Positions 34,471 to 43,711 are shown, counted from the first letter of the stretch. The stretch: 64,000 bases of DNA from Streptomyces sp. NBC_00341 (GCF_041435055.1 NZ_CP108002.1:5456001-5520000); one strand, 5' to 3'. The notes: generated by a model not told the origin, from the sequence alone. Translations and numbers: made by a program.

Positions 34471-34560
34471 GGCAGACAGTATGGACCCACTCCCGGCCGG
34501 GGCTCGCGCCGGGCCCGGATGGTGAGACGGGAGCCCGGCGGGGCGATGGTCCACGGCCGG

Positions 34561-34566
34561 TAGAAT
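34561..34566 (+). promoter_or_regulatory. -10 element of guaA
   Basis: TAGAAT, 42 bp before the guaA GTG, fits a vegetative -10. No good -35 is seen 17 bp upstream. Confidence 0.45.
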
Positions 34567-34607
34567 CGGAAGAACCGACCCCCTCTCCACCGCCGGAAGG
34601 CCGCCCC

Positions 34608-36194
34608 GTGCCAGCAGCACCCCCCGCCGCCCCCGACACCACCACCGACGTGGTCCTCGTTGTCGACTTCGGCGCTCAGTACGCCCAGCTCATCGCCCGC
34701 CGTGTCCGTGAGGCCCGGGTCTACAGCGAGATCGTGCCGTCCACGATGCCGGTGGCCGAGATGCTGGCCAAGAACCCCCGCGCGATCATCCTGTCCGGCG
34801 GACCCTCCTCCGTGTACGCGGAGGGCGCGCCCTCGCTCGACCGCGCGCTGTTCGAGGCCGGGGTCCCCGTCTTCGGCATGTGCTACGGCTTCCAGCTGAT
34901 GGCCACCACGCTCGGCGGCACCGTCGACGACAACGGCGCCCGCGAGTACGGCCGTACCGCGCTCGCCGTCTCCAAGAGCGGCTCGACCCTCTTCGAGGGC
35001 ACCCCGGACGAGCAGTCGGTGTGGATGTCGCACGGCGACGCCTGCTCCGCCGCCCCGGAGGGCTTCACCGTCACCGCGTCCACCGACGTCGTGCCGGTCG
35101 CCGCCTTCGAGAACGACGAGAAGAAGCTCTACGGCGTCCAGTACCACCCGGAGGTCCTGCACTCCACGCACGGCCAGCAGGTGCTGGAGCACTTCCTGTA
35201 CCGGGGCGCCGGCATCGAGCCGAACTGGACGACCACCAACGTCGTCGAGGAGCAGATCGCCGCGATCCGCGCCCAGGTCGGCGACAAGCGCGCCATCTGC
35301 GGCCTCTCCGGCGGCGTGGACTCCGCGGTGGCAGCGGCCCTCGTGCAGAAGGCCATCGGCTCCCAGCTGACCTGCGTCTACGTCGACCACGGGCTGATGC
35401 GCAAGGGCGAGACGGAGCAGGTCGAGAAGGACTTCGTGGCCGCGACCGGCGCGAAGCTGAAGGTCGTCGACGCGGAGAAGCGCTTCCTGGACGCCCTGGC
35501 CGGTGTCTCTGACCCGGAGCAGAAGCGGAAGATCATCGGCCGCGAGTTCATCCGCGTCTTCGAGCAGGCCCAGCTGGAGATCCTCCAGGAGGACGGCCCC
35601 GAGGTCGCCTTCCTGGTGCAGGGCACCCTCTACCCGGACGTCGTCGAGTCCGGCGGCGGCACCGGCACCGCCAACATCAAGTCCCACCACAACGTGGGCG
35701 GCCTCCCCGACGACATCGAGTTCCAGCTCGTCGAGCCGCTGCGCCAGCTGTTCAAGGACGAGGTCCGGATGGTCGGCCAGGAGCTGGGCCTGCCGGACGA
35801 GATCGTCCAGCGCCAGCCCTTCCCCGGCCCCGGTCTCGGTATCCGGATCGTCGGCGAGGTCACCAAGGAGCGGCTCGACCTGCTCCGCGATGCCGACGCC
35901 ATCGCCCGCGAGGAGCTGACCGCGGCCGGACTGGACCGCGACATCTGGCAGTGCCCGGTGGTCCTGCTCGCGGACGTCCGCAGCGTCGGCGTCCAGGGCG
36001 ACGGCCGCACCTACGGCCACCCGATCGTGCTGCGCCCGGTCTCCTCCGAGGACGCCATGACGGCGGACTGGTCGCGACTGCCGTACGAGACCCTCGCCAA
36101 GATCTCCACCCGCATCACCAACGAGGTGGCCGACGTCAACCGCGTCGTCCTCGACGTGACCAGCAAGCCCCCGGGCACCATCGAGTGGGAGTAG
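34608..36194 (+). CDS. guaA: GMP synthase (glutamine-hydrolysing)
   Basis: 528 residues from GTG 34608, with GGAAGG at 34595-34600. It aminates XMP to GMP and completes the path begun by guaB. The N-terminal class I glutamine amidotransferase has Cys92 in G-M-C-Y-G-F-Q and the His-Glu pair in Q-Y-H-P-E-V. The ATP pyrophosphatase P-loop is S-G-G-V-D-S at 234-239. The C-terminal dimer domain ends K-P-P-G-T-I-E-W-E, the universal GuaA tail. It is divergent from the chorismate mutase leader and followed by an 18-bp perfect terminator stem. Confidence 0.98.
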   Translation: MPAAPPAAPDTTTDVVLVVDFGAQYAQLIARRVREARVYSEIVPSTMPVAEMLAKNPRAIILSGGPSSVYAEGAPSLDRALFEAGVPVFGMCYGFQLMATTLGGTVDDNGAREYGRTALAVSKSGSTLFEGTPDEQSVWMSHGDACSAAPEGFTVTASTDVVPVAAFENDEKKLYGVQYHPEVLHSTHGQQVLEHFLYRGAGIEPNWTTTNVVEEQIAAIRAQVGDKRAICGLSGGVDSAVAAALVQKAIGSQLTCVYVDHGLMRKGETEQVEKDFVAATGAKLKVVDAEKRFLDALAGVSDPEQKRKIIGREFIRVFEQAQLEILQEDGPEVAFLVQGTLYPDVVESGGGTGTANIKSHHNVGGLPDDIEFQLVEPLRQLFKDEVRMVGQELGLPDEIVQRQPFPGPGLGIRIVGEVTKERLDLLRDADAIAREELTAAGLDRDIWQCPVVLLADVRSVGVQGDGRTYGHPIVLRPVSSEDAMTADWSRLPYETLAKISTRITNEVADVNRVVLDVTSKPPGTIEWE

Positions 36195-36215
36195 TCCCGC
36201 CGCTCCCTCGCTCAT

Positions 36216-36254
36216 GACGATGCCGCCGCCCGGCCTCCGGGCGGCGGCATCGTC
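36216..36254 (+). terminator. terminator after guaA
   Basis: GACGATGCCGCCGCCCGG (36216-36233), loop CCT, CCGGGCGGCGGCATCGTC (36237-36254): a perfect 18-bp stem. Confidence 0.92.
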
Positions 36255-36341
36255 GTACCTCTGGCCACCTGCGGCAACCGGCGGTAACTTCCGGATTCCG
36301 TACGTCTGATCCCGTACGCCGGGGAGTCTTGAGGAGCCGCC

Positions 36342-37112
36342 ATGCCCGAGCCCACACCCATACCGGTGGACCAGCTCCACTTCGCGATGCCGCCCGTGCA
36401 CACCTCCCTCGAAGAGGAACGCGCGTACCGCAGGGAACGCCTGGCCGGGGCGCTGCGGCTGTTCGGTGAGTACGGGTACGAGGACGGCGTCTCCGGGCAC
36501 ATCACGGCGCGCGACCCGGAGTTCACCGACTCCTTCTGGGTCAACCCCTTCGGCGCCCCCTTCGAGGGGCTGCGCCCCGACGAGCTGATCCTGGTCAACG
36601 GGGAGGGGCAGGTCGTCGAGGGCCGCCACCACGTCAACCAGGCCGCGTTCGCCGTCCACGCCCAGGTGCACCGGGCCCGCCCGGACGTCGTAGCCGTGGC
36701 GCACACCCACTCCGTGCACGGGCGCGCGCTGGCCGCACTGGGGGAGCTCATCGAGCCGATCACCCAGGAGTCCTGCGCCTTCTACGAGGACCACGCCCTC
36801 TACGACGCGTACACGGGCGTCGTCGTGGACGAGGACGAGGGGCGCCGGATCGCCGCCGCGCTCGGCGGCCGCAAGGCGGTCATCCTGCGTAACCACGGAC
36901 TGCTGACCGTGGGTGACTCGGTGGACGCGGCGGCCTGGTGGTTCCTCACCCTTGAGCGGTCCTGCCAGGTGCAGCTGGCCGCGCGGGCGGCCGGGAAGCC
37001 GGTGCTGATCGAGCACCGGGACGCGCTCACCACCCGGGAGCAGCTCGGCAGCGACCTGGTCGCCTGGATCAACTACCAGCCGCAGTGGCAGCGCATCGCT
37101 CGAACGTTCTGA
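36342..37112 (+). CDS. class II aldolase/adducin family protein
   Basis: 256 residues. The aldolase II fold binds a metal through histidines; A-H-T-H-S-V-H-G-R-A-L and L-R-N-H-G-L-L-T-V-G are the two His-containing signatures, with Y-G-Y-E-D-G-V-S-G-H-I-T near the start. Family members cleave sugar phosphates or decarboxylate; the adducin-like branch without a known reaction is widespread in actinobacteria. ATG 36342 follows GAGGAG. It stands alone after the guaA terminator. Reaction not assignable. Confidence 0.88.
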   Translation: MPEPTPIPVDQLHFAMPPVHTSLEEERAYRRERLAGALRLFGEYGYEDGVSGHITARDPEFTDSFWVNPFGAPFEGLRPDELILVNGEGQVVEGRHHVNQAAFAVHAQVHRARPDVVAVAHTHSVHGRALAALGELIEPITQESCAFYEDHALYDAYTGVVVDEDEGRRIAAALGGRKAVILRNHGLLTVGDSVDAAAWWFLTLERSCQVQLAARAAGKPVLIEHRDALTTREQLGSDLVAWINYQPQWQRIARTF

Positions 37113-37237
37113 CGAACCCACCCGCCCGATGCGCCCCGATGCGGGAGCAGCCCGTCCGGTACGGCACAATTCGCAGCAATCACAGCTGAGTTGGATTGAC
37201 CACAGCTGTACCGGGGCGGGAAAGGGCGGCGTTCTCC

Positions 37238-38503
37238 GTGGCGTTGGACGAGGCACGACAAGGCGCACACGGCGGTGGCTGTACGTGCGGCGACTGCCCG
37301 CACGGAGCGCGCGAGGGACACCGGCGCGCGGTGGCCGCATTCCTGGCCAAGCGGGACGGGCTCGCCGCAGGTCAGGGGCTGCCCGCGGCCGTCGCCCAGT
37401 CGCCCTCCGCGACCCGGCAGTGGGTCTCCGACGAGCTGACCCAGTCCGCGCGCGCCGTCGCGGACCGGGGCCGGGAGGCGGGCGACGCCTGGCTGTACCG
37501 GGTGTGGCAGCGCACCCTGGTCATCGTGTGGGGCGCCGTCGCCGTACTGGCCGTCGCGGAGGCCGCCACCGCGATCGGCGCGGGCTGGAGCCACGCCCGC
37601 ACCGCAGGGCTGGTCGCCGGACTCGTCACCGCCGCGCTGCTGACCGGGGCCGCCCACGTCCACCGGGGGCGCGGCGGTCTCCTCGCCCCGCTGATCGGTG
37701 AGGACAACCGGCTCTCCACCTCCCGGGCGGTCGCCGCGTCCTGGGTGCTGCTCGCGGTCTTCTCCGTACTCGTCCTCGCGCTCCAGCTGGCGGTCGCCTC
37801 CGGCCACGACCAGCGCGACGCGCTGATCGAGGGCCTGGACCTGGCGCGCGGCGCCGGGGTGGTGACCGTGCTGGCACTGGTGTGCGCCATCGCCGTGGTG
37901 GTCCGGCGGGTGGTGGGCGTACGGGTGCTGTCCGGACGGCTCCAGAAGCTGCGGGCCGACCGGCCGCGCGCCGCCGACCTGCTCACCGACGACGCGGGGC
38001 GTGGCGGCTTCACGGACGTGCAGTACGTGCTGGTGTCCACCGTCGCGGTGCTCTTCGCCGCGGTCCGCCTCGCCCGGCGGCCCGAGCAGCTGCCCGATCT
38101 GCCCTGGGGGCTGGCCCTGCTGGTGGCCGTCTCGGCGGCGGCGTACTTCGCGGGCAAGTACACGGAGTCCGGCCGGCCCGTGGTGCTGTCGGTTGTCAGG
38201 GCCCGGGAGGCGGGCGATCTGGACGCGCCGATCCGTACCGGTGACGACATCGAGATCCGCGGCGCGGGATTCGTGCCGCCCGGTGCCGGGGCCCCGGACC
38301 GGCTGGCCCGGATGGTCGTGCGGATCGGCCCGGTCCACGTCCACGTCCCGCTGGTCCCGGTCCCGGGCGGCTTCGCCAACCCGACCGACACCGTGCTGAC
38401 CGTGCCGGTGCCGGTGGAGGTGGAGCCGGGGGTGGTCGAGGTGCAGGTGGTCACGGCGTCCGGCACGGAGTCGAACCGGGTCGAGATCGACGTGACGGAC
38501 TGA
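37238..38503 (+). CDS. multi-pass membrane protein with extracellular-type C-terminal domain
   Basis: 421 residues if GTG 37238 is used, which has AAAGGG upstream; a TTG at 37196 would add 14 residues. Near the N-terminus is a possible metal site, C-T-C-G-D-C-P-H. About six hydrophobic segments follow between residues 80 and 320 (T-L-V-I-V-W-G-A-V-A-V-L-A-V; G-L-V-A-G-L-V-T-A-A-L-L; S-W-V-L-L-A-V-F-S-V-L-V-L-A-L). The last ~110 residues are beta-rich (R-T-G-D-D-I-E-I-R-G-A-G-F; V-L-T-V-P-V-P-V-E-V-E-P-G) and resemble an IPT-like immunoglobulin fold. I do not recognise the family. Confidence 0.75.
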   Translation: MALDEARQGAHGGGCTCGDCPHGAREGHRRAVAAFLAKRDGLAAGQGLPAAVAQSPSATRQWVSDELTQSARAVADRGREAGDAWLYRVWQRTLVIVWGAVAVLAVAEAATAIGAGWSHARTAGLVAGLVTAALLTGAAHVHRGRGGLLAPLIGEDNRLSTSRAVAASWVLLAVFSVLVLALQLAVASGHDQRDALIEGLDLARGAGVVTVLALVCAIAVVVRRVVGVRVLSGRLQKLRADRPRAADLLTDDAGRGGFTDVQYVLVSTVAVLFAAVRLARRPEQLPDLPWGLALLVAVSAAAYFAGKYTESGRPVVLSVVRAREAGDLDAPIRTGDDIEIRGAGFVPPGAGAPDRLARMVVRIGPVHVHVPLVPVPGGFANPTDTVLTVPVPVEVEPGVVEVQVVTASGTESNRVEIDVTD

Positions 38504-38648
38504 GCCCCGGGGCCCTCGGGGCCCTCGGGAGCCGGCCACCCGGAAGGCCTTAGGGTCTGGTGACGGGTCGAACGGTCCGGCGAGGGTCGAATGGCCCTGT
38601 GGGCGGGGCCGGGCGGTCCGCCGCAGGGCTGCGGAAGGCGGGGCACCA

Positions 38649-39155
38649 ATGCACTACGGCATGAACGGGCGCGGGCTGGGCGAGCCGAAGAGCCTGCGGG
38701 AGCTGGCACGGGAGCACGCCCTGCTGCCGCTGCGGATCTTCCTCGGGGCCACCTTCGTCTACGCCGGGCTCGACAAGCTGACCGACAGCGCCTTCTTCCA
38801 CAGCACCGGCACCGGCTCCATCGGCGAGACGATGAACGCGGTCCGGGACTCCGCCGCGATCCCGGCCCTCGTCGACCTCGCGCTCAAGAGCCCGTCCGGC
38901 TTCGGCTACGCCATCGCGATCGGTGAACTCCTCGTCGGGCTCGGGACCCTCCTCGGCCTGTGGACCAGGATCGCCGCGCTCGGCGGCGCGCTGATCTCGC
39001 TGAGCCTGTGGCTGACCGTCAGCTGGCAGACCGAGCCGTACTACCTCGGCAACGACCTGATCTACCTCATGGCCTGGCTGCCGCTGCTGCTCGGCGGAGC
39101 CACGTCGTTCTCGGTGGACGGCATCCTCCCGCCGCGGCGGCGCCGGATCCGGTAG
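38649..39155 (+). CDS. DoxX family membrane protein
   Basis: 168 residues with four hydrophobic segments. The family start P-L-R-I-F-L-G-A-T-F-V-Y-A-G-L-D-K-L is typical of DoxX/TQO small-subunit-like proteins, and G-E-L-L-V-G-L-G-T-L-L-G-L-W-T-R-I-A-A is the second hallmark. DoxX proteins sit in the inner membrane and are linked to quinone or thiol redox; the precise role here is unknown. The basic tail P-P-R-R-R-R-I-R overlaps by 94 bp the 3' end of a convergent small gene. Confidence 0.88.
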   Translation: MHYGMNGRGLGEPKSLRELAREHALLPLRIFLGATFVYAGLDKLTDSAFFHSTGTGSIGETMNAVRDSAAIPALVDLALKSPSGFGYAIAIGELLVGLGTLLGLWTRIAALGGALISLSLWLTVSWQTEPYYLGNDLIYLMAWLPLLLGGATSFSVDGILPPRRRRIR

Positions 39156-39325
39156 GCGACCCAGGTGGTCAGCACGGCGATGCAGAGGCCGCCGGCGAAC
39201 AGCGCGACGAAGAACACCCACGGAGCGTGCCAGAGACCGGCGGCGTCCGCCCCGTAACCGGCCGCCAGACCCATCATCACCAGGCCCGCCACCGCCCGTC
39301 CGGGCCGGATCTCATGACGAAGCAC
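39062..39325 (-). CDS. small two-helix membrane protein
   Basis: 87 residues from GTG 39325, supported by GGAGG seven bases upstream. Two hydrophobic segments (A-V-A-G-L-V-M-M-G-L-A-A-G-Y and P-W-V-F-F-V-A-L-F-A-G-G-L-C-I-A-V-L) are followed by a basic R-I-R-R-R-R-G-G-R stretch. The start overlaps the end of the upstream PspC protein gene by 14 bp, so the two are probably co-translated. The 3' third overlaps the convergent DoxX gene. No known family is recognised. Confidence 0.7.
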   Translation of the reverse strand: MLRHEIRPGRAVAGLVMMGLAAGYGADAAGLWHAPWVFFVALFAGGLCIAVLTTWVAYRIRRRRGGRMPSTENDVAPPSSSGSQAMR

Positions 39326-40643
39326 GGGTGACCTCCACCTGTCCGAGGGCGACTTCCAGATCGAGTTCGACAGTGCCGGCCGGCGGGCCGCCCGGCTCGG
39401 GGGACAGCGTCCGGTGCTCGTTCTCCGAGATCCTGATGTCCACGTCGCCCTGGCGCGACCCGCCGCCGGGCGACCCGTCAGGCAGCGTGACGTCACCCAG
39501 GCCGGCCCGCGCGCTCAGCCGCACGGTGACCGCCTTCGGCACGCGCACGACGACCCGGCCCGCACCGACCTCCACCCGGGTCCTGAGCGTGTCGCCCTTC
39601 GGCACCGCGACCCGGGTGAGATCCAGGTCCGCCACCCCTGAGCCCACCTCGTAGCGCGGCTGCACCGCCGCGACCGTGGCCGGGCGCCACTCCTCGCGCA
39701 CCCAGTGCGCGGTGATGTTGGCCGGGAGCGCGGACGCCCCCGCCAGCAGGCCCGCGGTGATCATCGAGAGCAGCACCGTGCCGAAGCCGGTCCGCCCGAC
39801 GAAGGCGCTGACCAGCATCCCGGCCCCGAACACCGCGAGCGCGGCGGTCAGCCCGATCTGCAGGCTCAGCCCCAACGGCTGGCTGTCCCAGTTCGCCCGC
39901 GCGCCCACCGCGCCCGCCACCACCGCCAGCAGGAAGACGGCCCCGGCGATCGAGGTCGGCTCCGCGTTCTGCCGCGACTTCCTGGGCGTCCGGAACGGGT
40001 CGGTGGCCGTCGCCCCGCGCGGCCCGGCCGCCCGGCTGTCCAGCGTGGTGTCCGCCGGCCCCCACAGATAGCCGGGACCCACCGGGCCCGTGGTGCCGTC
40101 CTTGATGATCGGGTCCCGCCACCAGGACGGGCTGCCCGGCCTCGGCGGCGCCTTCACCTCCGGCGGCGCGTCCGAGACCGCCTGCGCGGCGGCGGGATGC
40201 AGCGGGCCCTGCGGATCGCCCGTCCTGCGGTGCTGCGTCCACACGGAGAAGCCGATCACCGCGAGCGACAGCATCGCGGCGAACGCCAGTGTGCCGCCGT
40301 TGCCCAGCATCGACAGGAAGAGCCCGCAGCCGACCAGCGCGAACAGCACCGCGATCAGCGACGCCCCCTCGACCCGGCCCGACAGCAGCCGGCGCGCCTC
40401 GTTCTCCTCCTCGCCGTCCAGCGGGACCAGCAGCCACGCGAAGCCGTAGAAGATCAGCCCGAGACCGCCGGTCACGGAGAGCACCCCGAGCACGATCCGG
40501 AAGATCACCGGATCGACGTCGCAGTACCGGCCGAGGCCGCCGCAGACCCCGGCCACCACCTTCTGCCGCGAGCTGCGCCGCAGCCGCCCGCCGGGCCCGG
40601 CGGACGGTACGGCGCCGGGCGGCGCATCCTGGGGAACGGTCAT
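39312..40643 (-). CDS. PspC domain membrane protein with C-terminal adhesin-like beta domain
   Basis: 443 residues from ATG 40643; the frame runs on upstream without homology. Residues ~22-80 are a PspC domain (R-R-S-S-R-Q-K-V-V-A-G-V-C-G-G-L-G-R-Y; F-R-I-V-L-G-V-L-S-V-T-G-G-L-G), as in phage-shock membrane sensors. More helices follow, then a C-terminal repetitive beta-strand domain (V-A-D-L-D-L-T; R-V-V-V-R-V-P-K; G-D-V-D-I-R-I-S) of the polymer-forming or DUF2154/LiaF type. It is divergent from a PspC-bearing histidine kinase, so the three genes probably form one envelope-stress module. Shared repeats in the intergenic region support this. Confidence 0.87.
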   Translation of the reverse strand: MTVPQDAPPGAVPSAGPGGRLRRSSRQKVVAGVCGGLGRYCDVDPVIFRIVLGVLSVTGGLGLIFYGFAWLLVPLDGEEENEARRLLSGRVEGASLIAVLFALVGCGLFLSMLGNGGTLAFAAMLSLAVIGFSVWTQHRRTGDPQGPLHPAAAQAVSDAPPEVKAPPRPGSPSWWRDPIIKDGTTGPVGPGYLWGPADTTLDSRAAGPRGATATDPFRTPRKSRQNAEPTSIAGAVFLLAVVAGAVGARANWDSQPLGLSLQIGLTAALAVFGAGMLVSAFVGRTGFGTVLLSMITAGLLAGASALPANITAHWVREEWRPATVAAVQPRYEVGSGVADLDLTRVAVPKGDTLRTRVEVGAGRVVVRVPKAVTVRLSARAGLGDVTLPDGSPGGGSRQGDVDIRISENEHRTLSPEPGGPPAGTVELDLEVALGQVEVTRASS

Positions 40644-40684
40644 GGCTCCATGGTGACGGGCGCCGGGCACGTCCGGCACCCGCC

Positions 40685-40820
40685 CCGACCCTGGACGAAC
40701 CCTGAGATCGTCCCCGCCCGACCCTGAAGGGACCGTTCCGGCTACCGGCGCCCGCCCGTTCGCTCCCGTCCCTTCGCTCCGCACGCGGCTCTCAGGGTCG
40801 AAGTGGGGGCCGACCCTGAT
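40685..40820. promoter_or_regulatory. GACCCTGA repeats in the PspC/kinase divergent promoter region
   Basis: TCAGGGTCG (40792-40800) and CGACCCTGA (40811-40819) form a 9-bp inverted repeat with a 10-base spacer. A further CGACCCTGA lies at 40719-40727, and near-copies CGACCCTGG (40686-40694) and GAACCCTGAG (about 40697-40706) lie closer to the other gene. These are good candidate sites for the response regulator encoded at 42137. Confidence 0.65.
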
Positions 40821-40854
40821 GCCACCGGCCGCACACACGTGTGACGATCGGGTC

Positions 40855-42153
40855 ATGCCAGCCGCCACCACCCGAGCCGCCAGCTCCCTCAATCCGGACC
40901 CGGAGGAGCCACCGCTGCGCAAGCTGTACCGCAGCGCCGACGGACGGCTGCTCGGCGGCGTCGCACGCGGTCTCGCCGGACACCTGGGGCTGCCGGTCGC
41001 CTGGGTGCGGTTCGTCTTCCTCGGACTGTTCTTCGCGGACGGCCTCGGCGCGCTCCTGTACGCCGTGTTCTGGATCGTCGTCCCGCTCGGCGTCGGCGGC
41101 GTGGACAGCCCCCGCTCCGTCTTCGAGACCGCCCCCGACGGCAGACGCCGGCTCCGCAAACCCGACCGGGGCCAGGTCTTCGCCCTGGTCGCGCTCCTCA
41201 TCGGCGCCGTGATCTTCGTCGGCAACGTCGACATGGGCAGCAAGGCCGACCGCTACATCTGGCCCACCCTGCTGATCGGCGCCGGTTCGGTCCTGGTCTG
41301 GCGGCAGGCCGACAACGCCCGCCGGGCCCGCTGGATGGAGGTCGGCAGCCGCCGCCGGGTCCTGAACCTGGCCCGCGGGCTCGCCGGAGTCGCCCTGGTC
41401 GGCCTCGGCCTCGCCGGCTTCATGGTGGTCCGCGGCTCGGCCGCCCAGCTCGGCAACGTCCTCACCGCGGCCATCGCCGTGCTCACCGGCATCGCCCTGC
41501 TGGCCGGTCCCTACCTCGTCCGGATGACCCAGGACCTCTCCGAGGAACGCCTGATGCGCATCAGGGCCCAGGAGCGCGCCGAGGTCGCCGCCCACGTCCA
41601 CGACTCGGTGCTGCACACCCTCACCCTGATCCAGCGCAACGCGGAGGACGCGGGCGAGGTGCGCAGACTGGCCCGCGCCCAGGAACGCGAGCTGCGCAAC
41701 TGGCTCTACAACCCCGAGGGCACCGGCAAGGACGAGGACGACGAACCCGAGACGCTGGCCGAGGCCGTCAAACGCGCCGCCGCCGAGGTCGAGGACAAGC
41801 ACGGCGTCCCGCTGGAGGTCGTCGTCGTCGGCGACTGCCCGCTCGACGAGAAGGTGACCGCACAGATGCAGGCCGCGCGCGAGGCGATGGTCAACGCCGC
41901 CAAGTACGGTGGCGAGGGTGGCGCCGTACAGGTCTACGCCGAGGTCGAGGGCCGCACGGTCTTCGTGTCGGTACGCGACCGGGGACCGGGATTCGACCTG
42001 GACTCCGTACCGGGGGACAGAATGGGCGTACGAGAGTCAATCATCGGCCGGATGCAGCGCAACGGCGGTACCGCCCGGCTGCGTTCGGTGCCCGGCGGGG
42101 GCACGGAAGTCGAGTTGGAGATGGAGAGGACGAGCGATGAACGGGACCACTGA
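40855..42153 (+). CDS. PspC-domain sensor histidine kinase
   Basis: 432 residues from ATG 40855. A PspC domain opens the protein (L-Y-R-S-A-D-G-R-L-L-G-G-V-A-R-G-L-A-G-H-L-G), followed by several membrane helices up to ~residue 220. The phosphorylation helix holds H249 in H-D-S-V-L-H-T-L. The ATPase part has N in E-A-M-V-N-A-A-K-Y and the G boxes R-D-R-G-P-G-F-D and G-G-G-T-E-V-E-L. It is the partner of the overlapping LuxR-type response regulator. The PspC start shared with the divergent gene suggests that both sense the same membrane signal. Confidence 0.92.
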   Translation: MPAATTRAASSLNPDPEEPPLRKLYRSADGRLLGGVARGLAGHLGLPVAWVRFVFLGLFFADGLGALLYAVFWIVVPLGVGGVDSPRSVFETAPDGRRRLRKPDRGQVFALVALLIGAVIFVGNVDMGSKADRYIWPTLLIGAGSVLVWRQADNARRARWMEVGSRRRVLNLARGLAGVALVGLGLAGFMVVRGSAAQLGNVLTAAIAVLTGIALLAGPYLVRMTQDLSEERLMRIRAQERAEVAAHVHDSVLHTLTLIQRNAEDAGEVRRLARAQERELRNWLYNPEGTGKDEDDEPETLAEAVKRAAAEVEDKHGVPLEVVVVGDCPLDEKVTAQMQAAREAMVNAAKYGGEGGAVQVYAEVEGRTVFVSVRDRGPGFDLDSVPGDRMGVRESIIGRMQRNGGTARLRSVPGGGTEVELEMERTSDERDH

Positions 42154-42841
42154 GGCGACCGGGGGCCACGCGGACCCGGAGCGCCGGGTACGAGTCGTGC
42201 TCGTCGACGACCACCGGATGTTCCGCACCGGCGTACAGGCCGAGATCGGCCGCACAGAGGAGACCGGCGTCGAGGTCGTGGGCGAGGCCGCCGACGTCGA
42301 CCAGGCGGTCACCGTCATCACCGCGACCCGCCCGGAGGTCGTCCTCCTGGACGTGCACCTGCCGGGCGGCGGCGGCGTCGAGGTGCTGCGCCGCTGCGCC
42401 CCGTTCATGGGCGCGGTGGAGAACCCCGTGCGCTTCCTCGCGCTGTCCGTCTCGGACGCCGCGGAGGACGTCATCGGGGTCATCCGGGGCGGCGCCCGCG
42501 GCTACGTCACCAAGACCATCACCGGCGCCGACCTGGTCGACTCGGTCTTCCGGGTCCAGGACGGCGACGCGGTGTTCTCGCCCCGGCTGGCCGGCTTCGT
42601 CCTCGACGCCTTCGCCTCGACGGACGCGCCGCCGGTCGACGAGGACCTCGACCGGCTGACCCAGCGCGAGCGCGAGGTGCTGCGGCTGATCGCCCGGGGG
42701 TACGCGTACAAGGAGATCGCCAAGCAGCTGTTCATCTCGGTGAAGACGGTCGAGTCGCACGTCTCCGCGGTGCTCAGGAAGCTCCAGCTCTCCAACCGCC
42801 ACGAGCTGACCCGCTGGGCGACGGCCCGACGGCTGGTCTGA
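42137..42841 (+). CDS. LuxR-family response regulator
   Basis: 234 residues from ATG 42137, which overlaps the end of the kinase gene by 17 bp and has GAGAGGA in front. Receiver: D24-D25, phospho-acceptor D72 in V-V-L-L-D-V-H-L-P-G, Lys in Y-V-T-K-T. LuxR helix-turn-helix: L-T-Q-R-E-R-E-V-L-R-L-I-A-R-G-Y-A-Y-K-E-I-A-K and V-K-T-V-E-S-H-V. It should be phosphorylated by the PspC kinase and likely acts on the GACCCTGA sites between the kinase and the divergent PspC gene. Three 18-bp tandem repeats follow its stop. Confidence 0.93.
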   Translation: MNGTTEATGGHADPERRVRVVLVDDHRMFRTGVQAEIGRTEETGVEVVGEAADVDQAVTVITATRPEVVLLDVHLPGGGGVEVLRRCAPFMGAVENPVRFLALSVSDAAEDVIGVIRGGARGYVTKTITGADLVDSVFRVQDGDAVFSPRLAGFVLDAFASTDAPPVDEDLDRLTQREREVLRLIARGYAYKEIAKQLFISVKTVESHVSAVLRKLQLSNRHELTRWATARRLV

Positions 42842-42844
42842 GCG

Positions 42845-42898
42845 GACGGCCGGTCCGAGCCCGACGACCGGTCCGAGCCCGACGGCTGGTCCGAGTCA
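42845..42898. repeat. three 18-bp tandem repeats
   Basis: GACGGCCGGTCCGAGCCC, GACGACCGGTCCGAGCCC and GACGGCTGGTCCGAGTCA follow one another. The last copy contains the stop codon of the convergent GNAT gene. Confidence 0.92.
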
Positions 42899-43669
42899 GC
42901 CGGCTTCCCGTTCCGGATCGAGCGAGATGTTCAGCTTCTCGCCGATCCTGCGGTAGCCGATGGACGCGTAGATCCGTTCCACATCGGCGTCGCCCGGCTC
43001 CAGCCACACCACCCGGCAGCCCCGCTCGAAGGCGGTCGCCGTGAGGTGGGTGGAGAGGGCGGCCCCGATGCCGCGGCGCCGGAAGTCCGCCGAGACCGCG
43101 AGTCCGGCCAGTTCGCTGAGGCCGTCGACCGGGACCGAGCAGCCGCCCGCACCCGCCGGGATGCCGTCGACGGTGGCGAGCGCGGCGACGCCGCCGTTCG
43201 CCGCCGCGTCGCGCAGCCACTCCGCCTCGCCGCCCTCCGGCTCGCCGGTCCCGCCGTACCCCAGGTGCTGGACGAGCGCGGCGGCATCGAACTCCGCCGC
43301 CGTGACCGGTTCGGCCGTCACCAGACCGTCCACCGGCTTCGGCGGCAGCAGGCCGCCGGGGGCGCAGGCCAGGATCGGGGCCCGGTTCTCGACGGTGAAC
43401 CCGGCGGCGAGCAGGGCGGGTTCGACGGCGGGCGCCCAGCCGGGCAGGTACTCCAGACGCGGCATCCGGTCCCGTTCGCGGAACGCCGCGACCAGGGCGT
43501 CGAGTTCGCCGGGTGTCGGTTCCGCGCCCTGGTCCGGGATCGCGTAGTTGGCGTACTTCAGCGACCAGTTCACGTTGTGGCGCACCGTGAACGGGCCCAC
43601 CCGGTAGTGGTCCGGGGAGCGGAGGGCGAGCGTACGGGCGTGGGTCTGGACGTCGAAGTCCATGGGCAT
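42896..43669 (-). CDS. GNAT family N-acetyltransferase
   Basis: 257 residues. The acetyl-CoA-binding signature is R-R-R-G-I-G-A-A-L, preceded by S-E-L-A-G-L-A-V-S-A-D-F, in the C-terminal half, with E-R-I-Y-A-S-I-G-Y-R-R-I at the end as in GNAT enzymes. The N-terminal half looks like a second, degenerate GNAT repeat. Two near ATGs are possible (43669 and 43663). Acceptor substrate unknown. It is convergent with the response regulator and 42 bp downstream of an NlpC/P60 gene on the same strand. Confidence 0.88.
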   Translation of the reverse strand: MPMDFDVQTHARTLALRSPDHYRVGPFTVRHNVNWSLKYANYAIPDQGAEPTPGELDALVAAFRERDRMPRLEYLPGWAPAVEPALLAAGFTVENRAPILACAPGGLLPPKPVDGLVTAEPVTAAEFDAAALVQHLGYGGTGEPEGGEAEWLRDAAANGGVAALATVDGIPAGAGGCSVPVDGLSELAGLAVSADFRRRGIGAALSTHLTATAFERGCRVVWLEPGDADVERIYASIGYRRIGEKLNISLDPEREAG

Positions 43670-43711
43670 GTGTGGGTGTCCTTCTGTCCGGTCGGTCGGA
43701 AGGACGGGAGC

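Noticed and set aside
34287..37340. 1017-codon open frame on the minus strand opposite guaA and the aldolase gene
   Set aside because: Antisense shadow of two well-supported genes; no ribosome site or domain, low-complexity translation.
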